Source of the DNA: Hygrophila difformis
Lineage: Eukaryota; Streptophyta; Magnoliopsida; Lamiales; Acanthaceae
Direction of reading: 5' to 3'
Assembly (NCBI GenBank): GCA_030278955.1
Contig: JAOANR010000002.1
Location: forward strand, 11,273,982-11,337,981
DNA length: 64,000 nt
The translations under genes and the position numbers were made by a program. Under the pieces are notes generated by a model, which worked only from the letters and a program-made list of their open reading frames with translations, was not told the DNA's origin and searched no databases. Positions within the stretch are counted from its first letter, which is position 1. Each line of letters starts with the position of its first letter. Shown here piece after piece: positions 33,709 to 45,920 of this stretch.

Positions 33709-36700
33709 TGATAATGGCCAGAAATGTCCATTATTTTCAATCCATTTCCATGTCTGGAACGGGCATTTGATCGCATTCCGGTCTTATATTAAATAAGAAA
33801 GCAGTAAAATTTGACTGATTTATGCATATTTGTAAAAATATTGAGCTGGTATGAAAAATACATAAATATGTAATTCTATTACACATTTATGTTAGAAAAA
33901 TCCAAAAACATGAGAAAAAGAAAAGAAAAGAAAAAGGAAACAAAAAGATGGGAAAAGAAATGAAAACCCACAAAAATTTAATATTTTTCAGGAAATTACG
34001 ACGCTACACTCAACTACGACTCTAAGCATGTTCAGCGTCGTAGTTGAGTATAGCGACGTAGGCAGAAAATGAGGCAAGATTCTGAATGAGAAGAGCTACG
34101 ACGTCAAGCATAGCGTCGTAGACCAAGTGTAGCGACGTAGATGGAGTATAGCGTCGTAGGCTGTTCACTTAGAGACAAAGAAGTGTATTCGAAGTGGAAG
34201 ACTACGACGTTACACCTATAGCGTCGTAGTAATGGATAGCGACGAAGTCAAGTTCAGCGTCGTAACCTGGCCAGAATTCAAATTTCAAGGCCTGGGGCCC
34301 ATGGGCCTAGGGTTTCCCACCTATATAAGGACAAGCTGACTCCTACGATCAAAAACTGGAGAATATAGAAAACTTGGAGACAACTTGGTGTTCTTGAGAG
34401 GTGTGTAGTTAGTTAGTTTAGTTAGGGTTTATTTTTTTTTTTTTTGTATTATTTATCTTTCCTGCATTATTTCTAGTTTTTAGTTCCTGTTTAGTGTAGA
34501 TCAGTGAGTGTTTAGTGTTTTAGACCTAGCTAGCCACTGTTTTCATTATTTACAGCTTTGTAAACTTTTATTAAGGTTTGAAATACCCAAATGATGGGTA
34601 TTATCAAGCTATTTTCTTATTTATGGGAAGATAATCACAAAAAGAGTCCCAAATCATGAAATAGACTTGGTCTATGGATTTCTTGCTTTATTTTCGGTTT
34701 CATGACCATTTGGCCATTTATTTTTCTGTTTACTTGAGGATTCAATGTTTTCTCTTTTCTTTTTGGATCCTCACGCATGATATGTTGGTTGAAAATCCTC
34801 ACTTGGGTTGGTGGTTCATATTTGCGTAGTTTCAAGCTTATTTTCTCTTTGTTTTTATGCATTCTAGCCTACTGTTCATCCTTGTTTTGCTACATGTATG
34901 CATTTTGAACCATGAATCTGAAAAATAGGGTTTGCAATCGCATAGATTGCATTATCCGAAACAACACTTATGTCCTGAAGGGACCACGACGCTAACCGCC
35001 CTACGACGCTACCCAAAATAGCGACGTAGGTAAAGGTTCTGCGTCGTAGTTACTTCGGGCTTAAGAAAAACTTGTTCTACGACACTAGACCTACGATGCT
35101 ATCCTAGGATAGCGTCGTAATCTTTGTCTAGAGTCGTAGAACCCCAAGATACTTATTTTCTTACAAAAATCCACCTACGACGCTACACCCACGACGATAT
35201 CTTAGGATAGCGTCGTAATTTAGCGTATAGCGTCGTACCCCCTATTTTATCAACACTTCTAAAAATTTACCATAGGACACTATCCTCACGCTATCCTAGG
35301 ATAGCGTCGTAACATCTGTCTAGCGTCGTAATTGGCATTTTTGCCAAATTTTCCATTTCTCCATTTTTCTCACTTAATTAATTGAACCTTTATATTAATA
35401 TTTTGAGGTTGAAATCCAATAATTTGAACCTATGATTAATTTGATATAAAGAACTTTGTTCAATATTCCATTAAAAGATTTCTCTATAAAAGTCAAACTC
35501 TAATGATCTAAGTGTATAATCCGGACTGTAATTAGGTAATTAATTATGGAATGAGTGATTATTTAGACATAGAGAGTAATTATGGATTAATTTCCATACC
35601 TTTGCATGAGAAACCAATGTCTCTCATACAAGATGACCGGAAAATATTTTCTTTTATCTATTTTGTCTTTACCCGTGATGTATGAAACGAATAATGAAGA
35701 ATATCATAGAATACTGTTGGCGAACGGTCCCTTTACCGGGAAATGAAGTAGCCCGTAGTCTATGTATTCATTTCTATCTGTTATTTTGCATGGTTTGGAT
35801 AGTGATTGACGAGATCAGGCGAACGGTCCTCTTACCGGGAAATGAAGTAGCCACTCGGTCAGTCCCTGTCTGAATACAGTTTTATTTTCTTATTCTATTT
35901 CCAAACCCGAATTTCAAACTGTAATATTATTAGATGGTGTCGATCAACACTGTTTGACTAGTATTATAGTGAGAAAATATGTAGGTTTTTCCTCTCATTT
36001 CACAGATAGTAAGAACTTTGATGATAGCGATCACTATCAGTCAAGGGCTTCTGCTGTCTAAAATCATTCCATCCTAATAATGGGGAAGCTGGACAACAGA
36101 TAATTGCAATCCAACTACCCTAATTATTTTGACTAGTCTTTTCAGCCAAACTCTTCTCATCTCCGGCTATTTCAATTCTGTGTTCCACATTCTGTCTAAA
36201 CCCACTTTATATTTTGGGTTAACTTAATTTTACACTTCTCTATAAATTTATGCATGATAATATTATGTAGATACTGTGGTCTGATTATTTTGGGATCCTT
36301 CCCTTGGACATAGAAGTCGTGATTTTAAATCAGATGTCTCACAATAAATTTCCAACAAAAATTCATTTATAAAATCCGGATCTAACTAAGGGATAAATTC
36401 CGCAGTCATGACTAACTCATATCCGATCGAGGGTTGGTTTTGGGAAATTAGAAGCAGAGTCAGCGATTAGGTCTCATCTAGACTGAAAAGATCTGTGTTT
36501 TAATTGAGAGTCTAGTACCTGTTTAGGGAATGATTTTCAAAGATTAATTATTTTTCAGAATTGCTATGTGTTGGGAATTTAGTCTTAACTGTCACACCGA
36601 GATGGGATCCACTTGGATTCAAATACAGTGTGATAGGTAATCCTAGAAGAACAATGCGTCGGCCTTGGTTATTTTCTAAGATAGGGTTGACTTCCTTTCA

Positions 36701-38041
36701 ACTGCTATCCTCTTCTGCCAAAGCCTATTTTTGAGTCCTGAGTGAGTGCATCCGGAACGAACTAACCTATTAGTTCGTTTCATTAGTCTGTATCTCATAA
36801 CCACCCGAAAGGAAGTGAACACTGCGAGCGGTTCACCGAGATTCAGGAATTCTTGATCCACGTCCGGTCATCCTGACTGGGGGCTTTCTTTTACTACCAG
36901 TACGAAACTTTTGAAACTTCCGAGTGATAGGATTTTAAATGCTTTCTTTACTGCTTTCTTTTAATCGCTTTCGTAGAGGTCACTCGGATGTGTCTCTAGA
37001 TCTTCCAACTGCTACTCGGACTGAGAGTTAAGGGATAGTTCAGGGCTTGATTAGAATCTTTGGGTGTGACATGGGGGAATGATGGGAGCACTTGGCATTT
37101 CAACTAATGATTTGTTAGGTGTTGCTTGTCCACCACATATGACTAACACACTCCTGCAAGGCATTGCAAGGGGAGTTACTAATCTGTGGTATCTTAGAAT
37201 TTGATCTTTTAAGAGCATGTAAATTCTTACTGTAAGTACATGTCTGTTAAAGGGAACACGGTATAGAAAGCATGAGAGTTAGCTAACTGAAAGGATTATC
37301 CGAAATAAAGATCTGTGTATTAAAATGGAAGTTTAGCTGTGTCTCATCTAAATCTTGTCCAATTTTTATTATTTTCTTCATGTCTCTTCTGTCACATTTT
37401 AAATCTGCTTTCTTAGAATAATTTTATTGCTTTCGTAGATTAAATTTACTTCGCTTTCTAGAATAATTTTATCTGCTTTGTTCCTTTGCTTTCATAGCTT
37501 ATAATTAAATTATGTCAAGTAGTTGATAGTTAAAACGCAAATTTGAATCGAGTAACCGAGTGGAAAATCTTATAAAATGACGTGGGACTTGCTTCTATCG
37601 CACATCCTCCAGTGAACGATCCGATCTTACTATAAATTACTGCAATTTTTGACTCCGTGCGCTTTCGGGGGCACAATTTCTTAACACGAGTAAATAAAAA
37701 CGTGACAACCTATAAATATATCTCTAATCCCAACTCCATCTTCATAAAGTGGTTTCATTAAATAAAATTGAAAACCAGGATGATTAATTTTCAGAAAATA
37801 CTCATATAGTGGGAACTTGTCAAAAGTTTCATGGCAAGGATCTTCATGGTATGAAATTGTCAAAAGTTTCATGCCGGGGAGTTCCACAGCGCCGTTTGAA
37901 ATCAAAGTTTCCCACATGAGTAATAAAAAGTGGAATATATCCTTAAGCCCCTTTTTCCAAGAATCATAACTCTTTTCATTTAATAAATTCGAACTTGATA
38001 TTTTATAAAATACTCGTGTAGGAAATTTGTCAAAAGTTTCA
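33709..38041 (+). repeat. Element G 3' LTR (4,333 bp)
   Basis: Near identical to 20666-24991, with the same clusters (33997-34264, 34984-35330), TATA (34322) and end. Differences are scattered; palindrome copies have drifted in places, for example the 28-bp palindrome has one mismatch here. Confidence 0.95.
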
Positions 38042-39874
38042 CATGAAGATCGGCTCAGCCTAGTGAACGGGATTTTTCGAAAGTTCGTATTTCAATGTTA
38101 CCAAAATATTCGATATCGCGTTTCGTAGTTCGAGTTTTCTCAAGTTCGAAAAATCCGATTCGACGCAGTTTACGCCTTTCTTAATTAAAATTTCATCTTT
38201 ACACCAAAAATTCTAAAATTTACACAGTAGCTCTAAAACACACATACAACAACTTTCATGTTTTAAGTTTTCGGAAATAAGGTTTCGAAGTGAGTCAAAT
38301 TTCGAGTTCTTTGCAAAAGATGATTTCTGTCCCAAAAACCAATTCTGACACAGTTAAGTCCAACGCCGATTAAAAATTCATTCCAAAGCCAATTGGTCCG
38401 AAATTTTTACAGGATGTACACAACAGCTTAATGAACAACTTTCATGTTTTACAATTTTGGAAATAATGAATTTTCGATGTTCAAAAATCGACCACAACAC
38501 GCTGCATACGCGCGGACTCCAACGTTGATTTAGAACAGTTTCTGAAAATTGTCCGTTTGACATATCAAAGGAACTCCAAAATTCATGAAATTTTATATGC
38601 ATAATATAGACACAATTATCTACAACTTTTGTTTAAAATGGAAAAATGGGCGAAAAATATGCATCAAGTCGAATCAAATAATCTGTCCAGAATTCAAACG
38701 TTCGGTTTTGTCACAGAAAGTTTACGGCGCGATTTGGGATAGCAAATCTTTATGTCAATCGCTGAAATTTAGACACAAGGTAGACTAGAGTCTTAGGAAC
38801 AAAATCTATGTTGAAAAGTTTTTGGTTTGTATTCCCGAAGATCGAGTTTTAGGCGAGTTTATAAAATTGGACGAAAGTAGGGTTTTTGAAAACCGATTTT
38901 TGTTACGTGTCTAGATCTTAAGTGTTAAACAACAATAAGCCACAAAAATTGAAGATTAAGGTCTTAACTTACTTAGTTAAAGGATAGGGTCGCTGTAAGG
39001 GATTTCCGGACGTCCTAAGGTCGCGACGAGCGGCCAACTTCTCCGATCGCTTTTTGTTCGTCCCCCGACGTGAAATCGTGGCAAAGGAAAGGAGGTTAGA
39101 ATTCGAGTTTTTAAGTTTTATGGACGAACTAAAACATTATACCATAGCTTACCAAGGGTCTAGAAGTTAGAGGCTTGTCCCGGTCGTCCCGTCGTCGCCG
39201 GAATACTCGCCGGAAAGTGGTCTTGAAAGGGTTTCGGCTTGGAGAGGAGGAATGAGGGAGTATAGGAAGTGTATTCTGTAAGATTAGGGTTTGGGGGCGC
39301 CCTAAACTGATCTTATGGCCTTCCCAAAAGCCTTGATCCGCTTGCCCTCGATAGGGGACGGATTTTTGGCAAGAAAATCGCCATAGAAGGAAAGTTTACA
39401 CCTTCTGCACCTCTGGCGCGCTGGTGACGTGCACGTATAGCTTTGCCCGCGCGGAGCACGCGCGACCAGTCCTGGGGACGCGTCTCCTCCTTCCGCGCGG
39501 TGGCCGCGCGGGCCGGCCGGACCGGCCGGTTCGGCGGTCCGCATGGTTCGTCAGGCCTTTTCTTCTTCTCTCTATCGGTTTTCTATCCCCTACGTGTTGG
39601 CTCGACTCCTCGGGTCGTTTCCGGTTCGAAATCTTTACCTTAAATTTGTTAGGAGTTCGGTCTTATTGCTCGTAACATTTCCGTGCCCTAATTAGTCTAG
39701 TTAAATTAGTTCCAATTCCTCCTATCGTCTTTGTGATTGATCTTGTGATTTAATTTGTGATTTCATTTGTGACTGAACTTAGAAGTTAGTTCCAAGCTGC
39801 CTACGTACCCTGTGAAGGGATCAAGTCATGACGTAGTTCAAAACATTTTGAATTTGTTTTTCTCGGGTGTTACA
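38042..39874 (-). repeat. TSD (CATGA) and second part of F 5' LTR
   Basis: 38042-38046 is the right CATGA copy. 38047-39874 completes the F 5' LTR, including the 1.24 kb missing from the other LTR (38116-39347) and the GC cluster (39414-39545). It ends CTCGGGTGTTACA at 39874. Together with 19766-20665 the LTR is about 2.73 kb. Confidence 0.94.
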
Positions 39875-39879
39875 AATTT
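39875..39879. repeat. TSD (AATTT), right copy, element F
   Basis: Exact repeat of 15952-15956. The empty site is preserved in the E 5' LTR ('caaaAATTTaaaatagg' near 9005). Confidence 0.97.
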
Positions 39880-41405
39880 AAAATAGGAATTTATAACCCG
39901 AGGGTGTCCCTTGCGTGCCGATTCGCTGTTTTCTTCCGTTTTTCGTCCCCTTTCGTATTTTATCGTTTCTTACTCATTTCTAGGTCTCGGAATATGCTTA
40001 AAACTGATCTAGGATATGTTAGTGCCTATCACGAGTACTGATTGAACTTAGAAGATTCACCGAGCCATAGTTTAGGATGGAATCTTGCGTTGCTTCTATC
40101 ACTATGTTTGGGAGTCGAGTGCCGATATGTGGGACGTGGCACACCCTAGAATATGTCTAACTCATGTGGTACTGTTGTGAGCCGATATATGGGGTTGGCA
40201 ACCCGAATATTGCATGTAGTCTGCGGACTGATAATTTACATTAAATGTTTATGAGTCGGTATCCGACTGGACATTGTGTAAGATGATTGTGATCTGTAAT
40301 GATTTATGCTTTCGAGGATATTAGACATCCTAACTATGTTTACGAGTCGATATCCGACTGGGCATAGTTAGTATCTTATCCTGGCATGTTGGCTTTCGAG
40401 AGCGAGATGCTTTGGGCTAATGATTGTGATCTGTGTTGATTTCTGCTTTCGAGGATATTAGACATCCTGACTATGTTTACGAGTCGGTATCCGACTGGGT
40501 AGTTAGTATCTTATCCTGGCATGTTGGCCTTTAAGAGCAAGATGCTCAGGGCTAGTACCCGCCATGACCGTAAGCCACTTATTTCAGCTGTTAGTGTCCG
40601 CGGCGGGGGCACTGTGGGTATCTCTTCTGACCACTAGGGGAGTGGACCCTATTTGGAGAGGAATACCGACCATGGTACTTAGGTTGCGCGTTAGGCATAC
40701 TTCTGTGCTGCATTTAGGGTAGATAGACACTTTAGGTCAGAACATTTCATCTCATCATCCATCATTCATCTTATTATTTTTTGCAGTGTATGACGTGATT
40801 GAAGCACCGGTATGAGACGGTGTGATGTTTAATTATTTAATTATGCTATTATAAACTGTTAATTAACCTCTAAAATTTTGTTCCATGTTTCCCAGCTTTT
40901 CCTACTCTTGCTCAGTACTTTATGTACTGACACCTTGCATTTTGTCTTTCTTATAGATACTCCCGAGGAGGACGCAGAGCATGATCATGGAGATGGGTTT
41001 GGGGCTGAGTGATCTTATAGGATTGCATTGAATATGTCTTGACTGAGTTGCTGTATTATGCTCTATGTTATCTACTTGTGACTAGCTTGTTATTTCCGAG
41101 CATTGTCTGACGGTTGGGATGGTTTGAGAACTGTTGTTTTGTTATTTCCCTGTATACTTGGTATTTGGACAGGTTAACGTGAGTACCGAGGTGAGGTATT
41201 GTATGCGGCTTGTAGCCGAGACTTGATGATTATGTGATAGCCATGTTTCTGTTGCTTACTCTGTTACTCTATTGTTATTCTCTGTATGATTTTCTGATTA
41301 CCAGGCTTCGTGTTATTGAACTTAAATTGATTGGCCAACAATTTAAGTGAGGTAACACGGCAGTGACATCAGCAAAAATTGGGATAAATTTTTTGGGGCG
41401 TTACA
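39880..41405 (+). repeat. Element E 3' LTR, second part
   Basis: Matches 9012-10540 with scattered changes and ends CGTTACA. Includes the hairpin-bearing tandem repeat near 40290-40550. Confidence 0.95.
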
Positions 41406-41410
41406 GCATC
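41406..41410. repeat. TSD (GCATC), right copy, element E
   Basis: Exact repeat of 7828-7832. Confidence 0.95.
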
Positions 41411-41921
41411 GAATCCAATAGTTCGTCAATACAAACCGGAAGGTAACCAAAATAAAAAACATGTCCAAACAAATTCCAAAACCCTTGGTGGCATTTAGTC
41501 GAACACGTTATGTGCGCAATAAACCAAATTCAAAGTTTACTTACAAACACATGCAAATTATCCCCAAATCGAAACAATTGCTTAGGCAACGACTCACCAT
41601 CATAATATGGCACAAAACAACAACAATGAACTCATTTTCATGCCCGAAATACCAACACAAATCGAGAATTTCATATTCTTCCTAAAACCTAAAATCTAGT
41701 AAGAACTTCCCCAAAATGGGTATACATTGTTGCACAAACACTTCCTAATCAACGAAAATAGCATCAAGTATCACATAAACTCGCTAAATTGCACAAGTCA
41801 AGCCTAAAAATCACAAATCCCCAATTCTCACACATAAACCCTAATTTCAAAATCCGTCCAAAAATCAAGTTATTCAAAGCATAAAAATTGAAATTGGTAA
41901 GTGAAAGTAGTAGATAAATAC
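41411..41921 (-). other. Intron of the element C antisense gene, 5' part
   Basis: On the minus strand it starts with the donor GCAAG/GTATTT at 41921. It contains 'gaacacgttatgtgcgcaata' (about 41502-41522), also found in the D intron (60662-60682). Conservation and matching length support a single inherited intron. Confidence 0.7.
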
Positions 41922-42115
41922 CTTGCAAAGCAAAATCGAAGTTGGAACCGAGAGAATTTGAGAACGGGAGAACGAATTTGGGAACAAGTTGGAAGTGGTC
42001 TCGGATGTGGAAAGGGGTGAAATGGCTCGCGCGGGGCGCGAGCCCCCTTTTTTCAGACTGCTGTGACCGCGCGGTCCCCGTGCGCTACAGCGCGGACACC
42101 GCGCGGGCCACGACA
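41922..42115 (-). promoter_or_regulatory. Antisense gene leader exon and GC-palindrome promoter region (C)
   Basis: Minus-strand leader ending at the splice donor, preceded by a GC island (42026-42115) with GCTCGCGCGGGGCGCGAGC, GACCGCGCGGTC and GCGCGGACACCGCGCGG. The D counterpart is 61083-61282. No clear TATA box is seen, and the transcription start is not defined. Confidence 0.6.
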
Positions 42116-42169
42116 AATATTTTATTTTTTCCTTTTCGGTTTTCCTTAATTTTTTTTGCTTTACACAAT

Positions 42170-44247
42170 CAACTGTACGGCAAATTGTCCAAATGCGACT
42201 TTTGGTTGAAGGAGGTAGCATTTCTTGGACATATAGTATCTGCTGATGGAGTTTCAGTGGATCCGGCAAAAGTTTCTGCCGTGACAGAGTGGGCAGCGCC
42301 AAAGAGACCAACTGAGATAAGAAGTTTACTTGGATTAGCCGGGTACTATAGACGGTTCGTGAAGGATTTTTCAAAAATCACACGTCCTCTAACCCAGCTA
42401 CTGAAGAAGGGAGTAAAATACGAGCGGACAGAGGCGTGTGAGGCTGCATTTCAAGAGCTAAAGAAATGACTCACAACCACACCCGTATTGACGCTACCAT
42501 CAGAGAATGGTGACTTCGAAGTTTACAGTGATGCTTCGAAGGAAAGGTTAGGTTGTGTCTTGATGCAAGACTCGAGGGTCATTGCATATGCGTCACGCCA
42601 ACTGAAACCTCACGAGGAAAATTATCCGACACACGACCTGGAGTTGGCAGCGGTCGTTTTCGCTCTAAAGATATGGAGACATTATCTTTACGGGCGAAAG
42701 TGTCGAATGTTCACCGACCACAAGAGCTTGAAGTATATATTCAGTCAGAAGGAGTTGAATCTGAGACAACGAAGGTGGTTGGAACTTATTAAGGATTATG
42801 ATTTGGAGATATCCTAGCACGAGGGGAAGGCGAATGTGGTAGCCAATGCCCTAAGCCGGAAAACCTAGCACGTGGCAAACTTGTTGGTAATTTCGCTGGC
42901 ATTGTACATGGATTTGGCAGGATTGGATGTGGAACTTGTGCACCCGGACACAGTGAGTGAAACGATCAACGCGATGGTTGTAGAAACTCCAATATTGGAC
43001 GAGATTAGACTCGCCCAACCGGGCGACGCAAAATTGGAGAGGATAAAGGAGTATATTGCCGAGGGTAAGGCAATAGGATTTGCTATCCATGAGGATGGAA
43101 GCATTCGCTTCAAAGGGAGATGGTGTGTGCCTCAAAAGTGTGCCGAGTTGAAGCAAAGGTTGAAGAATGAAGGGCACAACACACCATATTCGGTGCATCC
43201 CGGAGGTGACAAACTTTATAAGGATCTTAAGAAGATCTACTGGTGGCCGGGAATAAAAAAAGAAGTGGCAGACTTCGTGGCGAAATGCCTCACCTGCCAA
43301 AGGGTTAAGGCAGTACGACATAAACCCTTAGGACTGATGCAACCACTGGAGATTCCAAGTTGGAAGTGGGATAGCATCTCGATGGACTTTGTCTCGGGAT
43401 TACCACGATCACCTAAGGGCATGAACAAGATTTGGGTGATTGTGGATAGGCTAACGAAGACGGCCATATTTATCCCGATGAAGGACACGTGGACTATGGA
43501 CCAATTGGCCCGAGCCTACATTGATAATGTGATACGACGACATGGAGTACCACATGACATCATTTCTGACAGAGACAGTAGATTTGTCTCTCATTTTTGA
43601 ACGGAGTTACAAAAAGCTCTCGGTACTCAAATCAAAATGAGCACCGCATTCCACCCGATGACGGATGGACAGACCGAGAGAACGATCCAAACACTGGAAG
43701 ACATGCTGAGAGCATGTGTGTTGGAGTTTAAGGGAAATTGGGAAACTCATTTACCTTTAATTGTGTTTTCCTATAACAATAGCTACCATGCTAGCATTGG
43801 CATGGCACCTTTCGAGGCGTTGTATGGACGAAAGTGCCGAAGCCCGTTGAGCTGGGAAGAAAACGATAAGTCTGTGGTAGTGGGACCACAACTTGTCGAA
43901 GATATGGCTCAACGGATAAAGGTGATTCAAGAGAAAATGAAAGCCGCTCAAGACCGTCAGAAAGGTTACGCCGACGTGAGACGACGAGACCTAGAATTTC
44001 AAGTGGGAGATAGGGTCATGCTAAAGATATCACCCATGAAGGGGGTGATGCGCTTTGGCAAATGAGGGAAGTTGAGTCCTCGATACATAAGACCTTATGA
44101 AATTCTAGAACGAGTCGGAAATTTGGCCTACCGACTGGCTTTACCGCCACAATTAGATCGAGTTCATAACGTCTTCCATGTCTCACAACTAAAGAAATAT
44201 GTGCGAGACCCAACACATGTACTTCAGCCGGAAGTAATCGAACTCGA
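42170..44247 (+). pseudogene. Truncated pol of element C: RT C-terminus, RNase H, integrase
   Basis: Begins inside RT, downstream of the catalytic YxDD region ([22 protein letters not shown]), with [13 protein letters not shown], then a TGA at 42468. RNase H follows ([34 protein letters not shown]), with a stop near 42815. The integrase is well kept: zinc-binding region (HPGGDKLYKDLKKIYWW, CLTCQRVKAV), core ([28 protein letters not shown]), a TGA at 43598 and one at 44063. The frame then runs without a stop out of pol into LTR sequence at 44248, a chimeric tail. No upstream gag or protease exists. Confidence 0.93.
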
Positions 44248-45882
44248 TAAAGATTTAAATCAAGAACTTAAAATCTGTCACAACGAAAGTCTCTACGGCG
44301 CAGCGTTTTTGTACGATTTTTCCGAACCCTTAAAACTGATCGAACGAGGAAACTTAAAACACAAAAAACGTTCCTAAGACATAGATCTACCTTCTGTAAG
44401 AATTTCATAATTTTTCATTAAGTTTTGATATCTGAAATTGACTCCCAACCGAACTGTTCTAAGATTAGATCTTGAAATCTTGACAGAACTTTAGTCCGAA
44501 CTTGTAGACGTTTTTGACAATAGATCTAAACCGATTCAACTTTAGTCGAACATGAAACTTGTAGATATATGTCTTAAGTATCTCCCTGTAAAATGTCATC
44601 AAATTTGGAGTTAGTTTGCTATGGTAGATCTCGAAATTTTGAAACTGCTGTGTAGAAAATACGGACAGATTAACATCCTGATGAAAATCTATATTTTTCA
44701 CTTATTTTCGTAACTAGGATCGAAAAACTTAAAACAAGAAACTTGTTCGTCTCTGTGTTTTCGAGTCACTGGTCAAATTTCAGAATTTTCGGACTTAAAA
44801 CTGATTTTTAATTAATTTTGGAGTAAATAGTGTTTTATCAAAGTCAAATCTTCGAAATCTTGTTGAAACGGTGAAATTAGCCTTTAAGGTTTAAACGAGT
44901 AGAAATCTCTTTTTGAAATAAATACATGAAAGAAGAATTTTGAAAAAAATCCCCTTACAAACTTGATCAATTAAAATTAGGGGGTGAGTGCTCTGCAGGG
45001 TGCCCCCCTAACGATTCACTTCGTGCCTTTATGGACGATGGTGACCCCGCACGAAATTTGAGATACATTGCCAAAATGACATGAGATAAAAGGGCCTACA
45101 CTCTAGAGAATATCCATATGGGTTTCCCGAGGCTCCGGAGTGGTACTGGGTATGGCGGATACGACTGCGGCCGCCGGGCTACCGGCTAAATTTGACGAGA
45201 TTGCGATGCAATCGTGAAATACTTGAAACACTAAATCTTGGGTGTAATGGGGATAGTTAAAATATTTATTTATTGTCCATCTAAATTATTTAATGCTTTA
45301 TTTAAATTAATTATGGCTTTTATTTTAATTTATGTTAAATGTGTTATTAATTAGAGCCATGAACTAATTATGCAAATTGGTTAGTTAATTAAATTAAATT
45401 ATTTATGATTTATTCTTATCATGTTTTTATTTAAATATTAATTAATGGCTTTGAAACCTCACGATCATGTATGTGTTAACTTACTCAGCAAGTTGTGCTG
45501 ATCCAAAACCATTTCTTTCCTTTTTCCTACAGAGCATGTGGATTATACTTGAGCACGTACATGCATGGGATTTTTGGGAACACTTTATATTTAAATTTTG
45601 CATTAGACTATAGTAGAACGGGCCTGTTTAACCCGTGTTTTGGCCATGTTGGCCCTATTTACATTTTCCGCTGCAATACTTATACTTAGATATTATTTTT
45701 CCGCTGCATTATAATATTATTTTTGAATTTATATTGTATGGGCTATTTTAATTGTTTAAAATATTTTAAATACTGCAATACCTAGCCTTGCATCTCTTTA
45801 GTAAGCTCGGAGAAACCGTGTCTTGCTAGGGAGGTGTGGCAGTGACATCCCGACCTGGGTGACCAAAAACCGGGGTGTTACA
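44248..45882 (+). repeat. Element C 3' LTR, lacking its first ~940 bp
   Basis: Matches 3362-4998 closely. The junction with pol lies in a TAAAGATTTAAAT stretch present in the LTR and compatible with the pol reading, so the end of pol, the PPT and the LTR start were probably lost by recombination at microhomology. Ends GGTGTTACA. Confidence 0.92.
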
Positions 45883-45920
45883 TTATCTTTCAGAGTATAA
45901 CGGTTATTCTTGGATCTACC
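45883..45920 (-). pseudogene. Ty1/copia fragment, continuation, with right TTATC copy
   Basis: 45883-45887 is the right TSD of element C. The 38 bases encode on the minus strand GRSKNNRYTLKD, in frame with the copia piece ending at 2422. The piece is cut at 45920 by element D, so one copia element took at least three gypsy insertions (A, C, D). Confidence 0.9.

Larger units (their letters stand above)
20666..38041 (+). mobile_element. Element G: 17.4-kb pol-less LTR element with PTPd-type gene
   Basis: LTRs of 4,326 bp (20666-24991) and 4,333 bp (33709-38041), starting TGATAATGGCC and ending AAAAGTTTCA, with CATGA duplicated on both sides. The PBS matches Asp tRNA, as in the Athila lineage. 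The internal 8.7 kb carries one gene (26120-32078) with its own apparent promoter, and long non-coding flanks. There is no protease, RT, RNase H or integrase, so it is non-autonomous (LARD-like). It is the innermost and therefore the youngest of its nest; the LTRs differ by roughly one substitution per hundred bases by eye. Confidence 0.95.
15957..39874 (-). mobile_element. Element F: Tekay-like Ty3/gypsy derivative, minus strand
   Basis: AATTT at 15952-15956 is repeated at 39875-39879. Read on the minus strand: 5' LTR (39874-38047, continued 20665-19766), Met PBS (19762-19751), a remnant of the coiled-coil ORF (19468-19226), a gag start codon fused to integrase (18795-17491), PPT, and 3' LTR (17465-15957). 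Protease, RT and RNase H are gone. The LTRs are of the element D family. Element G sits in the 5' LTR. Confidence 0.94.
7833..41405 (+). mobile_element. Element E: full-length Tekay-like Ty3/gypsy, decayed
   Basis: 5' LTR 7833-10540 (2,708 bp), Met PBS, gag-protease-RT-RNase H-integrase remnants (10690-14717), PPT and 3' LTR. The 3' LTR is split by F into 14778-15956 and 39880-41405, which together give 2,705 bp, almost exactly the 5' LTR length. The two LTRs differ by scattered substitutions and one-base indels only. The TSD GCATC is intact. All domains are recognisable in the canonical gypsy order but disrupted, so the element was once autonomous. Confidence 0.95.
2423..45882 (+). mobile_element. 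Element C: Tekay-like Ty3/gypsy derivative with antisense gene
   Basis: Order on the plus strand: 5' LTR (2423-4998), Met-tRNA PBS (5002), coiled-coil ORF (5442-6044), antisense PTPd-type gene with intron (7679 down to 6408, exon 1 near 41922-42110), truncated pol starting in the middle of RT (42170-44247), and a truncated 3' LTR (44248-45882). The element is split by E at 7832/41406. Gag, protease and the first half of RT are absent, and the antisense gene sits in their place. The TTATC duplication on both sides shows that the two ends belong to one insertion. The element cannot be autonomous. Confidence 0.92.
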
